A stretch of 64,000 nt of DNA from Linum tenue (taxonomy: Eukaryota; Streptophyta; Magnoliopsida; Malpighiales; Linaceae), in the NCBI GenBank assembly GCA_946122785.1, contig CAMGYJ010000009.1, positions 23,967,633 to 24,031,632 on the forward strand, read 5' to 3'. The translations under genes were made by a program, and so were the position numbers. Shown piece after piece: positions 1 through 9,139 of this stretch (its first letter is position 1; each line of letters opens with the position of its first letter). Below the pieces are notes generated by a model. It was not told where the DNA came from, ran no database searches, and saw nothing but the letters and a program-made list of their open reading frames with translations.

Positions 1-2417
1 CCACTTCTTATTGCCGGGAGCTCTAGGGAAGGGGCCAAGAAAATCCATCTCCCATTGGGAGAAAGGCCAAGGGCTGAGATTGCCTTGCATGGGTGCGGTT
101 GGCGCATGAGGAACATGGGCCGCATCCTGACACTTGGGACATGCTTTGACGTATGCACTGCATCTCGACGAAGTGTTGGCCAATAATAACCTTGACGGAG
201 GAGGGTTTTTCCAGGCTTCGTGGACTGAAGTGCATGGCACACGATCCCTCATGGACTTCCTTAAGGGCAAAATAGGCTTCCCCTTTACTAAGACATCTCA
301 GGTATGGGAAAGCAAAACTTTTTCGATAAATGTCATTTTCAATCAATGTGTACAAAGGGGCCCTCCGTTTCAGGCGATTGGCCTCCTTTGGGTCACTGGG
401 AAGGATTCCGTTGCGGAGGTATTCTAGGAGGGGTCTACGCCAATCATGTTGGAGGGGACCCATTTCTGTCTGAGCACACAATAAAGCTGGGCGACGCTCC
501 ACTACCACGTGTCGCTCATCTACGAAATCTCTAGCGGTTGCTAACTTGGAGAGCGCATCAGCATGGAGATTATCTTCACGAGCAATATGGATGATTTGGG
601 CATGAGCAAAGTCGGAAAGAGCCGCTCGCACCGCCCCAGCGTAGGCGGAAAGTGTAGGTTCTCGAGTTTCAAAGGCCCCCATGAGTTGGTTGACCACAAG
701 TGCTGAATCAGACTGGACAAGTACCCGTTGCACCCCCAGCTCTTGTGCCATGGATAACACGGCTAGTAAGGCCTCATATTCGGCTGCATTGTTTGTTTTT
801 GGGGTGGTGAACCTGATGGCGAGCTCGTGAGCGACACCCAATGGGCTTATTATCAGGATGCCCGCTCCGGCACCAGACTTGTTAGAGGCTCCGTCAACAT
901 ACAACTGCCATGTTTCAGCTTCTGATGGAGAGCAAAAACTTACTCCTTCGACAACAAAATCAGCAAGTACTTGTGATTTGATGGTTGTTCGTGGAAGGAA
1001 GGTGATATCGAACTCACTCAACTCTACTGCCCAATTGACCATTCGTCCGGAGATGTCCAGTTTTTGGAGAATGCGTCTAAGAGGGAGGTGTGTTAGGACA
1101 CAAATGGCATGACTCTGGAAGTAGGGGCGCAGTTTTCGAGAGGCAACAACTACGGCGAGTGCAGCTTCCTCAACCGGCTTGTATCTTGCCTCAGCATCCA
1201 GGAGCGTTTTGCTTGTGTAGTATACATGGTGTTCTCGCCCATCGTGGTCTTTCCGCACCAAGACTGCACTAACCGCCTTAGGCGACACGGCAATGTAAAG
1301 ATAGAGAACTTCATTATTCAGAGGGGTGGATAGTACAGGAGAGGTGACCAGATAATTTTTCAATTCTTCGAATGCCTTCTCACACTCAGGGGTCCATACA
1401 AAGGTTTTACTAGACCCTTTGAGAAAAGCGAAGAATGGAGCACACCGATCTCCGGAACGGGCGATGACTCGGTTGAGGGCGGCGATCCGTCCCGTGAGGA
1501 CTTGGACTTCCCTTCCTTTGGTTGGTGGTGACATTTGGAGAATGGCATCGATTTGACGTGGGTTGGCCTCGATACCCCTTTGAGTGAGCATGAAACCAAG
1601 AAACTTCCCGGCGGTGGCCCCAAAGACACACTTCTTTGGGTTAAGGCGAAGGTCGTATAGGCGCATAGTGTTGAGGGACTCCCTCAAGTCCTCTAGGTGC
1701 TCATCTACACCCTCGCTTTTTATCAAGATGTCATCGACATAAGCCTCCAGATTTCTCCCTAGCTGACGGGCAAAAACTCGGTCCACCATTCGCTGGTATG
1801 TGGCGCCGATATTTTTTAGCCCAAAAGGCATCACCTTGTAGCAATAGTTGCCCACAGGTGTCATGAATGCAGTTTTCTCTTGGTCCTCCTTTCTCATGGG
1901 GATTTGATGATACCCTGAAAACATATCTAGGAAGCTGAGAAATCGGTGGTCGGCAATAGCATCGACCAGCTGGTCAATCTTTGGGAGAGGATACGGGTCT
2001 TTGGGGCAGGCCTTGTTGAGATCTGTAAATTCGACGCACATTCGCCATTGGCCATTTGCCTTCTTCGCCATTACCACGTTTGCGAGCCATGTTGGATAGA
2101 GAACTTCCTGAATGAATTTTTCTTTGAGAAGCCTTGAGACTTCTTCCGCCACTACTTGGCGCCTTTTCCAAGCAAAATTGCGTCGCTTTTGTTGTATGGG
2201 GCGACTGCCAGGTGCAATTCCAAGCGCATGTTCTGCCACCCGGCGGTCGACACTGGGCATGTCCTCTGGCCCCCAGGCAAAAACCTCTTCAAACTCTTGG
2301 AGAAGTGTCAAAAGAGATTGAAGTGCCTCACGAGGCCATGCTGTAGATATGCGGACAGTGTGCCCCTCGGAGATAGGAAAATCCTCATCGGGGTCAACGG
2401 GAACGGGACGAATGCCT
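1..2417 (-). pseudogene. Retrotransposon RT-RNase H-integrase region, frameshifted and cut by window end
   Basis: The RT frame is open from about 2418 down to about position 175. RT carries the YVDD catalytic motif (about 1726-1745) and typical Ty3/gypsy blocks such as FLDMFSGYHQI. RNase H follows, with VDGASN (about 890) and conserved NNAAEYE and SDSALVV segments. Below about 240 the integrase zinc-binding region (HHCC) is spread over three frames, so at least two more indels are present, and the core then runs off the window. No functional polyprotein can be made from this copy as it stands. Confidence 0.85.
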
Positions 2418-4365
2418 TCTTCTCGGGCTCAATGTTGACAACTGCTTTCTTTTGTAAAGAAAGTGTGCAACACTGTTTGGCAAGAGCTTGATCTCCCCGA
2501 ACACATCCAATGCCAGTGTTTGTTGGAAACTTAAGGCGGAGGTGGAATGTGGAGGGGACTGCTCGGAGTTGATGTAAAAAAGGTCGCCCTAGAATCCAAT
2601 TGTATACTGATGGGCAATCTACGATGTGAAAGTTGGTGACAGTCTCTGCAATTTGGTCTGCTTCTCCAACACGAACACGTAATGGGAGCGTCCCGATCAC
2701 GGGTACCTGAGTTCCTGAGAAACCGACCAAGCAAATTTTGGCGGGCCGGCATTGGTCTGGGCGGTACCCCAGGGAGAGGTAAGCAGGGTAAAACAGGAGA
2801 TCCGCCGAGCTACCTCCATCCACCAAGATTCGTTTGACCTTGTAGTCTGCAACCACGGCCTCAATCACTAGCGGGTCATCATGGGGGTGGGTGACTCCGT
2901 TCAAGTCTTTGACATCAAAGGAAATTGTGGGAGTCCCCGAGATAGAGAATGTTGACCCCACCATCGCTTGACCGCAGGTCGAGAGTGGCTTTCCGTTGGC
3001 ATTGCTCAAACCTGCGCCCCCGTGGATGACATCCACGACTCCGAGTATCCCACCGCCCTGTGGTGCCTTTCCTTGATCTGCCGGTGCTACTTCTTGAGGG
3101 CGGCTCTCCGGGTTCCCAATGTATTTCTTCAGGTGACCTTCCTGTACCAGGTCTTCGATGTAGTTTTTTAATGTCCAACATCGCTCGGTGTCATGGCCAT
3201 ATCCCCGGTGGAAATCACAGTACTTGTGTTTCCCTTTCCGAGGTTCTTTTGTTATGGGGTTTGGCCAGGATATGGGGATCTTCTTCTCTTGGATTATCTG
3301 AAGAATGGTCTTGCGGGACTCCGTTAGTGGGGTGAAAGTCCGGTCAGGCTTAGGGATTGACTCCTCCCGACGCCTGTCTCGACGTGCCCCCCTGCCTTGG
3401 CCAGACGGAGAACTACCTTGTTGATGGTCACGAGACTTTGGTGAGTCTGGACGATGTGGAGGTGAGGGTTCTCGTTTCCTTTTTTGCGGTGACCGAGCAC
3501 GCTTTGGGGGAGCTGCCTCTTGTAAGGTTTCATCGAGGGCGATGTATTTGGACACCCGTTCCTGGAGATCCATCATGTTGCGGGGACGCCGCTTTATGAG
3601 TGACGCTCGGAGAAGAGAGTTGCTTGTTCCAAATACGAGGGCATGAGTTGCATTTTCCGTGGTTAGATTGGTAACCCCGACAGCAATTGTGCTGAATCGA
3701 GAGTAATACTCCTTAAGGGTCTCGTACTCTCTTTGTTTAGTGCTCATGAGGCGAGACACGTCCACATTTGGCCGTTTCTGGACAAAAAACTTGGCTCGAA
3801 AGAGGGTGGCGAACTCCTCAAAGCTGGTGATTATGCCATTTCGCAACTGAGTATACCATTGAAATGCCACTCCCCGGAGGGTGGTGGGGAAGAGTTTGCA
3901 CATGGTAGCGTCAGATGCCCCCACGAAAGGCATCAAAATCTGGAAGGCGCTAAGGTGATCCTCTGGGTCGGAAGTGCCGTAGTATTCTGGAAGGTGGTGA
4001 GGCATTTGGAAGTTCGGGGGGTTGGGCTGATCCAGGATCGAACGGGCCAAAGGCTTGCCGTGCCCAGGGTCTGCCATGAAACTGGGAGTTAGGTGGGCCT
4101 CAAGGTATGAGAGATCCCCTGGTTGGGGAGGTGGAGGAGGGATTGACGTCCCATTGGGGTGGGCTGACCCTCCGGTGGTCTCCGGTTGGTGGCTAGAGCT
4201 GGCATGCAGCCCATGGGTTGGAGGAGGAGCTGATGTCAATGCTTGGAATTGGGCTTTCAACTGCTCAACTTGGGCTTGAAGCTCTACAACAGACGGTGGA
4301 GGAGCTGGCTCTTTGTCTCGAACTCCGCCGCCAGTTTGGGGGTGTAGGGGGCTTTGAGACTCCAT
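2308..4365 (-). CDS. Retrotransposon gag-protease ORF (C-terminal end frameshifted)
   Basis: A 685-codon ORF with an ATG start 49 nt downstream of the PBS. The N-terminal region is Pro-rich. A Retrotrans_gag domain lies around residues 115-230 (DPEDH and FEEFATLFRAKF-like segments). A charged Arg/Lys-rich linker follows, then a zinc-binding-like Cys-x-Phe-His...Gly-His...Cys stretch near residue 380. The aspartic protease has an Asp-Gly-Gly-Ser-Ser active site near residue 515, followed by the ILGRPFL segment. Gag packages element RNA and the protease processes the polyprotein. The last ~35 codons are in the wrong frame: the sequence expected to join protease to RT continues in another frame from about position 2418, so a one-base indel splits the polyprotein there. 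Confidence 0.85.
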   Translation of the reverse strand: MESQSPLHPQTGGGVRDKEPAPPPSVVELQAQVEQLKAQFQALTSAPPPTHGLHASSSHQPETTGGSAHPNGTSIPPPPPQPGDLSYLEAHLTPSFMADPGHGKPLARSILDQPNPPNFQMPHHLPEYYGTSDPEDHLSAFQILMPFVGASDATMCKLFPTTLRGVAFQWYTQLRNGIITSFEEFATLFRAKFFVQKRPNVDVSRLMSTKQREYETLKEYYSRFSTIAVGVTNLTTENATHALVFGTSNSLLRASLIKRRPRNMMDLQERVSKYIALDETLQEAAPPKRARSPQKRKREPSPPHRPDSPKSRDHQQGSSPSGQGRGARRDRRREESIPKPDRTFTPLTESRKTILQIIQEKKIPISWPNPITKEPRKGKHKYCDFHRGYGHDTERCWTLKNYIEDLVQEGHLKKYIGNPESRPQEVAPADQGKAPQGGGILGVVDVIHGGAGLSNANGKPLSTCGQAMVGSTFSISGTPTISFDVKDLNGVTHPHDDPLVIEAVVADYKVKRILVDGGSSADLLFYPAYLSLGYRPDQCRPAKICLVGFSGTQVPVIGTLPLRVRVGEADQIAETVTNFHIVDCPSVYNWILGRPFLHQLRAVPSTFHLRLKFPTNTGIGCVRGDQALAKQCCTLSLQKKAVVNIEPEKKAFVPFPLTPMRIFLSPRGTLSAYLQHGLVRHFNLF

Positions 4366-4413
4366 CCTGAGCGAAGTAGTGGCGCTAGTTTTTTTTTAAC
4401 CTTTTCCTCCAGG

Positions 4414-4431
4414 GCCCCACGGTGGGCGCCA
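4414..4431 (-). promoter_or_regulatory. Primer-binding site of the first Tat-type element
   Basis: On the minus strand the 18 nt TGGCGCCCACCGTGGGGC lie two bases inside the LTR end CA (4434). The same 18 nt sit next to the 5' LTR of the element at 19.7 kb. The donor tRNA was not assigned. Confidence 0.85.
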
Positions 4432-4751
4432 ATTGTTGATGCCGGGGTTGTAGACGACGTCAAATTTTTTATGCCGGGCACCGGAGTCGGTCGACGACCA
4501 CCTTTCACCTCGAACTTCACTCGTGATCTTAGCTCCGGTCGTCTCCTGCAAAAAGGGTCCGCCGGCCGATCTCGGCGGGGACACTCTCTGACGCTCAAGT
4601 TAGTGAGGGTGTTGAGTGGAGAGGAATATGACCTCGAAAAGATAGATGAGGGAATGGAGTTGAGAATGAATATCTGCGCTAATCATAGCGCGAGTTCACG
4701 AGTCTAGGCATGGGGAATTTTTACTTACCTCAATCTGGAGACGAAATGGCC

Positions 4752-4758
4752 TTTTATA
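4752..4758 (-). promoter_or_regulatory. TATA box in the LTR
   Basis: Minus-strand TCTATAAAAGG lies inside the LTR, about 320 nt upstream of the PBS. It would start transcription near 4725, making the tandem repeats part of U3. Confidence 0.55.
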
Positions 4759-4859
4759 GAGGCTCCCAGGCGAACATGAAGGGAGTACGTGTCTCCTTCG
4801 AGAGCTAGGTGGTTTGGTGGGTGGACACATTGCGGGGGTACGTGGCTAAAGGTTGAGGT

Positions 4860-5620
4860 GACCTGGGGTGGGCGGAAAGCCCAAGGTAGCCAAGGTGACC
4901 CAGGGTATTTGACCCCGGGGTGACCGGAGCGACCCAAAGGTGACCCAAGATATTTGACCCCGGTGGCCTGAGTGACCCCAAGGTGACCCAAGGTATTTGA
5001 CCCCGGAGTGGCCTGATTGACCCGAAGGTGACCCAAAGTATTTGACCCGGGTGACCGGAGTGACCCCAGGGTGGGCTAGGTGACCCAAGGTATTTGACCC
5101 CGAGGTGGCCGGAGTGACCCCAAGGTATTTGACCCCGGGTGGCCGGAGTGACCCCAGGGTGACCCAAGGTATTTGACACTGGGTGGCCGGAGTGACCCCA
5201 AGGTGACCCATGTATTTGACCCCAGGTGGCAGGAGTGACACCAAGGTATTTGACCCGGGTGATCGGAGTGACCCCAGGGTGGGCTAGCGACCCAAGGTAT
5301 TTGACCCCGAGGTGGCCGGAGTGACCCCAAGGTGACCCAAGGTATTTGACCCCGGGTGGACGGAGTGACCCCAAGGTGACCCAAGGTATTTGACCCCGGG
5401 TGACCGGAGTGACCCCGGGGTGGGCTAGGTGACCCAAGGTATTTGACCCCGAGGTGGCCGGAGTGACCCCAAGGTGACCCAAGATATTTGACCCCGGATG
5501 GCCGAAGTGACCCCAAGGTGACCCAAGGTATTTGACCCGGGTGACCGGAGTGACCCCGGGGTGGGCTAGGTGACCCAAGGTATTTGACCCCGAGGTGGCC
5601 GGAGCGACCCAAAGGTGGGG
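4860..5620 (-). repeat. Minisatellite in the LTR U3 (about 16 units)
   Basis: Units of roughly 35-55 bp all contain 'ggtatttgacccc' or a close variant, followed by 'ggtggccggagtgacccc'. About 16 copies of the 'tatttgacc' core were counted. Unit length alternates because some copies carry an extra 'gtgggctaggtgacccaa' segment, giving a higher-order pattern. The array stays open in more than one frame on the minus strand, but the resulting GSLRPPG/HPGVKYLGSP-like peptides are repeat artefacts. Confidence 0.9.
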
Positions 5621-5639
5621 TTGTTTCCGTCCAATAAAA

Positions 5640-5846
5640 TAAAATTTTCTTAGGATCCACCACTCTTCTAGTGCCATCCATGCAGGTAATCTGAGTGCAC
5701 AATTGATGGAGCTCTTCAAGCGTCGGTCTTGTACGGACCTTCATTTTATGAAAATTACCACCGACGTAACTTACACCCTTTTCGGTCTCTTCCGTGTAAC
5801 CATTCCACCGCAACCCAAGCGTGAACCTTTGGAATGCCATCTGCAA
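5640..5846 (-). pseudogene. MULE transposase N-terminal exon fragment
   Basis: A minus-strand open segment of about 69 codons beginning at ATG after a TTGCAG acceptor. It contains GLRWNG, YVGGNFHKMKV and RPTLEELHQLC, which resemble the N-terminal domain of plant Mutator-like (MuDR) transposases, where a 'Y-x-GG' segment is typical. It is cut at about 5640 by the retrotransposon LTR. Family assignment is from recognition only; a plant-mobile-domain protein of similar origin is an alternative. Confidence 0.45.
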
Positions 5847-5851
5847 TAAAA

Positions 5852-6715
5852 CTGTAATTAAGTTACTAACATAAAATCACAAACGACAATGAAAAGTAAT
5901 ACAAGAGGGATATGACTAGAGCTGGAAGTTTGGTACCGGTATTTGGGATATACCGAATACCGTACCGAATTTGTCTATATTAGGTATTACCGAATACACG
6001 TATTATTTCTTGGGATTGGGATTGGGATTCAATTTTAATTGTTATTCGGTATTAGGGATTACGGGATTGGGATCGGTATATACCGAAATACCGAACAATA
6101 CCGAAATATAAGTTAGTGCGCATTTTATCCTCTCAACTAGACTCTCTCATTCACTACTACACGACCCTCAACCACCAATCTCTTGTTATTTTCATAACAC
6201 CAAAAAGCAAACACTAGTATTAGTCTTCTCTCGGCCTCCAATTCATCAAATTAACGATTATCAATGACAAAAACTTTAGATGTCACCTTTCCTCCATTCT
6301 CCTTATCCACATTCTAGTTCTAGCCAAACTCAAGACTCTTTGCTATGTCTCTTTGTCCTATATTAAACAATCAAATCTAATTTATATATTTAATTATTAA
6401 TTGCAAAGGTAATTAATTTCGTCATCGATAATACCGATTGGGATACCGAAGTACCGATTGGGATATCGAAATATTTAGGGATTGGGATTGGGATACCGAA
6501 ATTATTTAGGGATTGGGATTGGGATTGGGATTGATTTTAGGATGTAATTTGGTATTCGGTATTTCGGTATTCGGTATTGGGATACCGATACCGTACCGAT
6601 TTCCACCCCTAGATATGACAATGAAAAGTAATTAAGTTAATAACATAAAATCACAAAGGACAATGAAAAGTAAATAAGTTACTAACATAAAATCACAAAG
6701 GGCAATGAAAAGTAA
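5852..6715. repeat. About 46-bp tandem repeat interrupted by a hAT element
   Basis: Units of 'taagttactaacataaaatcacaaa' followed by 'ggcaatgaaaagtaa' occur once before (5852-5900) and about twice after (6619-6715) the hAT insertion. The insertion therefore fell inside a pre-existing short tandem array. Confidence 0.75.
5917..6611. mobile_element. Non-autonomous hAT element, 695 bp
   Basis: Flanked by a perfect 8-bp direct repeat GATATGAC (5909-5916 and 6612-6619), as hAT transposases make. Ends are TAGAGCTGGAA... and ...TTTCCACCCCTA, forming inverted repeats that continue into 'ggtaccggtat' versus 'ggtacggtatcggta'. The interior is rich in 'taccgaa' and (gggatt)n and has no coding potential, so it depends on a transposase in trans. 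Confidence 0.9.
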
Positions 6716-6854
6716 TACAAAACAAGCTTACGAATTAACGTTAATCGCAAAAACTAAATAATTTAAAGGTGCAAAATTGAAATTTGAAGAAGGAAGGGGA
6801 GGAGTGTGAAGAATTTAGTTCTCTGAATCAGCTTTTTATAGGCGAATTTTGGAC

Positions 6855-7240
6855 CACAAACCGCGGGTGGGGGAGCGGTTTTAGATCTGCCATGCACCCC
6901 ACCCCTGCATGCCGACATGTCTGTTGCCGGGTGACCAGACACAAACCGCGCCTTGGGGCGGCGGTTTATGTCTGCTGCCGACAACAAACCGCACCTTTAG
7001 ATAGCGGGTTTGTGTATGGGTAAGATAAACCGCACCCTGCAGGGGCGGTTTATTCTGCCGACACTAAAACGCTTCCTCCCCAAGCGTTTTGTAGTAGGGT
7101 TGGCATATAAACCGCTCCTCTGAGGCGCGGTTTTATCTGAAAAATTAAAACGCTGACTGACGTGGCGGTTATAAGGTAAACCGTTGCCAAGAAGAGCGGT
7201 TTGTTTAATAACCGCCACTTAGAGGAGCGGTTTTAAATAA
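6855..7240. repeat. Array of nine 'aaaccgc...gcggttt' palindromic units
   Basis: Nine units spaced about 30-45 bp apart, each an imperfect inverted repeat: 'aaaccgc' or 'aaaacgc', 8-14 variable bases, then 'gcggttt' or 'gcgtttt'. Spacers often contain 'ctgccgac'. The variable core differs between units while the stems covary (accgc/gcggt, acgc/gcgt). There is no ATG-started ORF of note. It may belong to the 5' part of the broken MULE at 5.6 kb; function unknown. Confidence 0.7.
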
Positions 7241-7647
7241 AGGGGATATTTTTGGAAATTTTTGGAAATTGGTGATATTTTTATAATTTTTTTTTAAACA
7301 GTGGTAGTTTTGGATTTTTTCCACCGTAAGCTCCTGTAAATAACTAAATATGGACCCGTTCACGTTTAACGGAGCAATATCTCAGGCAAAGACACGTTGC
7401 AATCTCATCAGAGATAATATTCAAGGTTGATGTAACTTGTAAGTATGCATAGATAAAAAAAAATCTCAAAAGAGATTATAATACCAAACACTACCATTTA
7501 GTCTCCACTGTACAGACAGATACAAAAGTCACGGCACCGCGAACAAAGACACTTGGCACACCAACATTTCATGCATTATTTCTCAACCCAGAGAAAGGAT
7601 AAACAAGTTCCAACATGTATTTAAAAAAAAAAAACGTTGGCTTCTTT
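7241..7647. other. Intergenic, A/T-rich; 3' flank of the OBAP gene
   Basis: No coding potential seen. A poly-A run at 7623-7634 lies just past the OBAP stop codon on the other strand. The sequence would hold the OBAP 3' UTR. Confidence 0.5.
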
Positions 7648-8921
7648 TCATGGGAAAGGAGCTCTGAGTTTCATGTCAACCGGCTCCACGTCGATCTTGA
7701 ACCCCTTGCCGTGCTGCTTCCAGTAGTCCGCCATCGGGTTCAGCCACTCCGGCTCCGCAATCTCCACCCTCGAATCTCGAATCGCCTCTGTGAGTATGTT
7801 GTACTTGAGATCCCTCGTGCGCACCAGTTCGGGTGATGGCACCCCCATGTTCACGCCTTGTGGCGACACCATTAGTGCTGGTGCTCCTATCGGCAGCCTG
7901 TCCCCTGTATTTTTAATCATGGAACCGAGACTTGGTGAGTGATAAAAGAAACTACATCAATTATTAGTTAATCAACCACAACAGAGCTAATCAGCACCTC
8001 GGTCTAGCTGCCAAGTGCACCAAAACTTGCCGTAGCTTTTGGCCAAATTCTCCAGCTCTGGCTTCACTACGACCTCTGGAACCCTGGGGTTCACCCACAG
8101 CCCTGATTTGATCTGCATCCAATCACTTCCACCATTTCACACATTCCGAAGATTCACCAGTCGATCGTAATACGATTGAATATACAATTGGATAACAGAT
8201 TTGACCTCGTAAGCGTGGGAATGCCAGAGCTTCTGTTCGTCTGGAGGCAGGGCTTCGAATGTTTTGTCAGATACTATGTACTCCACTCCTGCACCCAACG
8301 ATTAGCGCCCCATTTGATAATGAATCAACATGAATGATTACTCAAGGCAGCAACCAATTTGTTACTCCTAAAAGGGTAGACTAATAAGATTAAATTAGAT
8401 AAAGCAACCCACTGGCCTGAATATAGGTTTTAAGTCACAGAGCCAACCCAGGCAGATTCGACCAAACCACCCAACCTACTCATAGGGTTCCCAGAGTGAA
8501 CTCTAATCACTAATCAGAAGTTTATAGTTATGACACGGAACTGTTCAGCATCAAATGAGGTGATGGATAAAAACTCGGATAGCTACAACAAGAGGAAACC
8601 AAAATTAGAAGGAAAGGTAAAGGAACCTATGAGGCGGCCATGGGAGCCATCGGAGTCATAGACAGCACACTGGAGGAAATCCTGGTTGATACGGGTGCAG
8701 TAGTGGTGAGTCTCAATCTGGCGGGTCATGTCGTGGCTATAGATAGCGAAGCTGCAACCATGCTGGCTGATCTGCTTCATCGGCTTCAGCCTCTGAAGCA
8801 TCATGGCCCCTTTGTCCACAATGTGCTGCTCCATCGTCATCGGTTTCCCTGGCGGTATCGGCTCACCTGCTCCCTCCACCTTCTTCGCTCCCATCGCTGG
8901 TTCATCGCTGGAAGTCGACAT
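7648..8921 (-). CDS. OBAP: Oil body-associated protein (DUF1264), four exons
   Basis: Exons on the minus strand: 8921-8627, 8288-8206, 8112-7998 and 7904-7648. All introns are GT-AG and the joined frame is 750 nt (249 aa), a usual OBAP length. The upstream in-frame ATG at 8981 was passed over because the family starts close to the [12 protein letters not shown] N-terminus at 8921. Family hallmarks are visible: [41 protein letters not shown], a [12 protein letters not shown] segment and [11 protein letters not shown]. There is no signal peptide or transmembrane segment; known members coat seed oil bodies and affect their size. Divergent to NPF-A. The promoter carries seed-type motifs (separate entry). 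OBAP2-type by inferred synteny with Arabidopsis; subtype not proven. Confidence 0.92.
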
Positions 8922-9027
8922 CGCCCGAAACAGAAAGACAACGAGATTCAGAGGATGCGGTTGGTTGTGGGAAGGGGGCAAACTGGCAGTGGCACTGGCA
9001 ATTGGCGACCATTTGTTCTGTGGAGGA

Positions 9028-9110
9028 TTTTATAAACAGGGAGGAGGAGAAAGAAATGGAAGTGAAGATGACGTGGAAGGGTGGAAGGAATGGCACGTCG
9101 GCATGCATTG
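9028..9110 (-). promoter_or_regulatory. OBAP promoter: TATA box, ABRE-like and RY motifs
   Basis: Minus-strand TTTATAAAAT (9028-9034 core) lies about 107 nt upstream of the chosen ATG. About 40-75 nt further upstream are 'acgtgg' (9071-9076, ABRE core), 'cacgtc' (9094-9099) and 'gcatgca' (9101-9107, RY element). RY plus ABRE clusters are bound by ABI3/FUS3/LEC2-class and bZIP factors in seed promoters, which fits an oil-body gene. Occupancy is inference. Confidence 0.5.
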
Positions 9111-9139
9111 GAGAGTGAGGTGGCGGAGAGGTGTGTAGT

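Larger units (their letters stand above)
1..5633 (-). mobile_element. Ty3/gypsy (Tat-type) LTR retrotransposon, 5' part
   Basis: Minus-strand element running off the window at position 1. Seen from its 5' end: LTR (4434 to about 5633), primer-binding site (4414-4431), gag-protease ORF, then RT, RNase H and the start of integrase. The 3' LTR lies outside the window, so no target duplication can be checked. The outer LTR border is uncertain: about 5633 is where repeat-rich sequence gives way to a MULE coding fragment. Tat-type assignment rests on the PBS shared with the element at 19.7 kb, the gag style and the DGGS-type protease. Several frameshifts indicate an inactive copy. Confidence 0.85.
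4434..5633 (-). repeat. 5' LTR of the first Tat-type element
   Basis: The inner end is firm: minus-strand ...CATCAACA directly precedes the PBS. The outer end is provisional, because a minus-strand TGGACGG start near 5633 gives TG...CA termini but the second LTR is not available for comparison. It holds a TATA box at 4752-4758 and a large U3 minisatellite (4860-5620). About 1.2 kb long, against 358 bp for the other Tat-type element in this window. Confidence 0.6.

Noticed and set aside
4805..5846. Long minus-strand open frames with repeated HPGVKYLGSP-like peptides
   Set aside because: They are open only because the minisatellite unit lacks stops in several frames; all frames show the same repeat and none starts or ends like a protein.
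6763..7218. Coding exons in the palindrome array
   Set aside because: Frames are interrupted by the repeated stems and carry no protein-family signal.
8640..9138. Plus-strand ORFs over OBAP exon 1 and promoter
   Set aside because: Shadows of the OBAP coding strand, with no family features.
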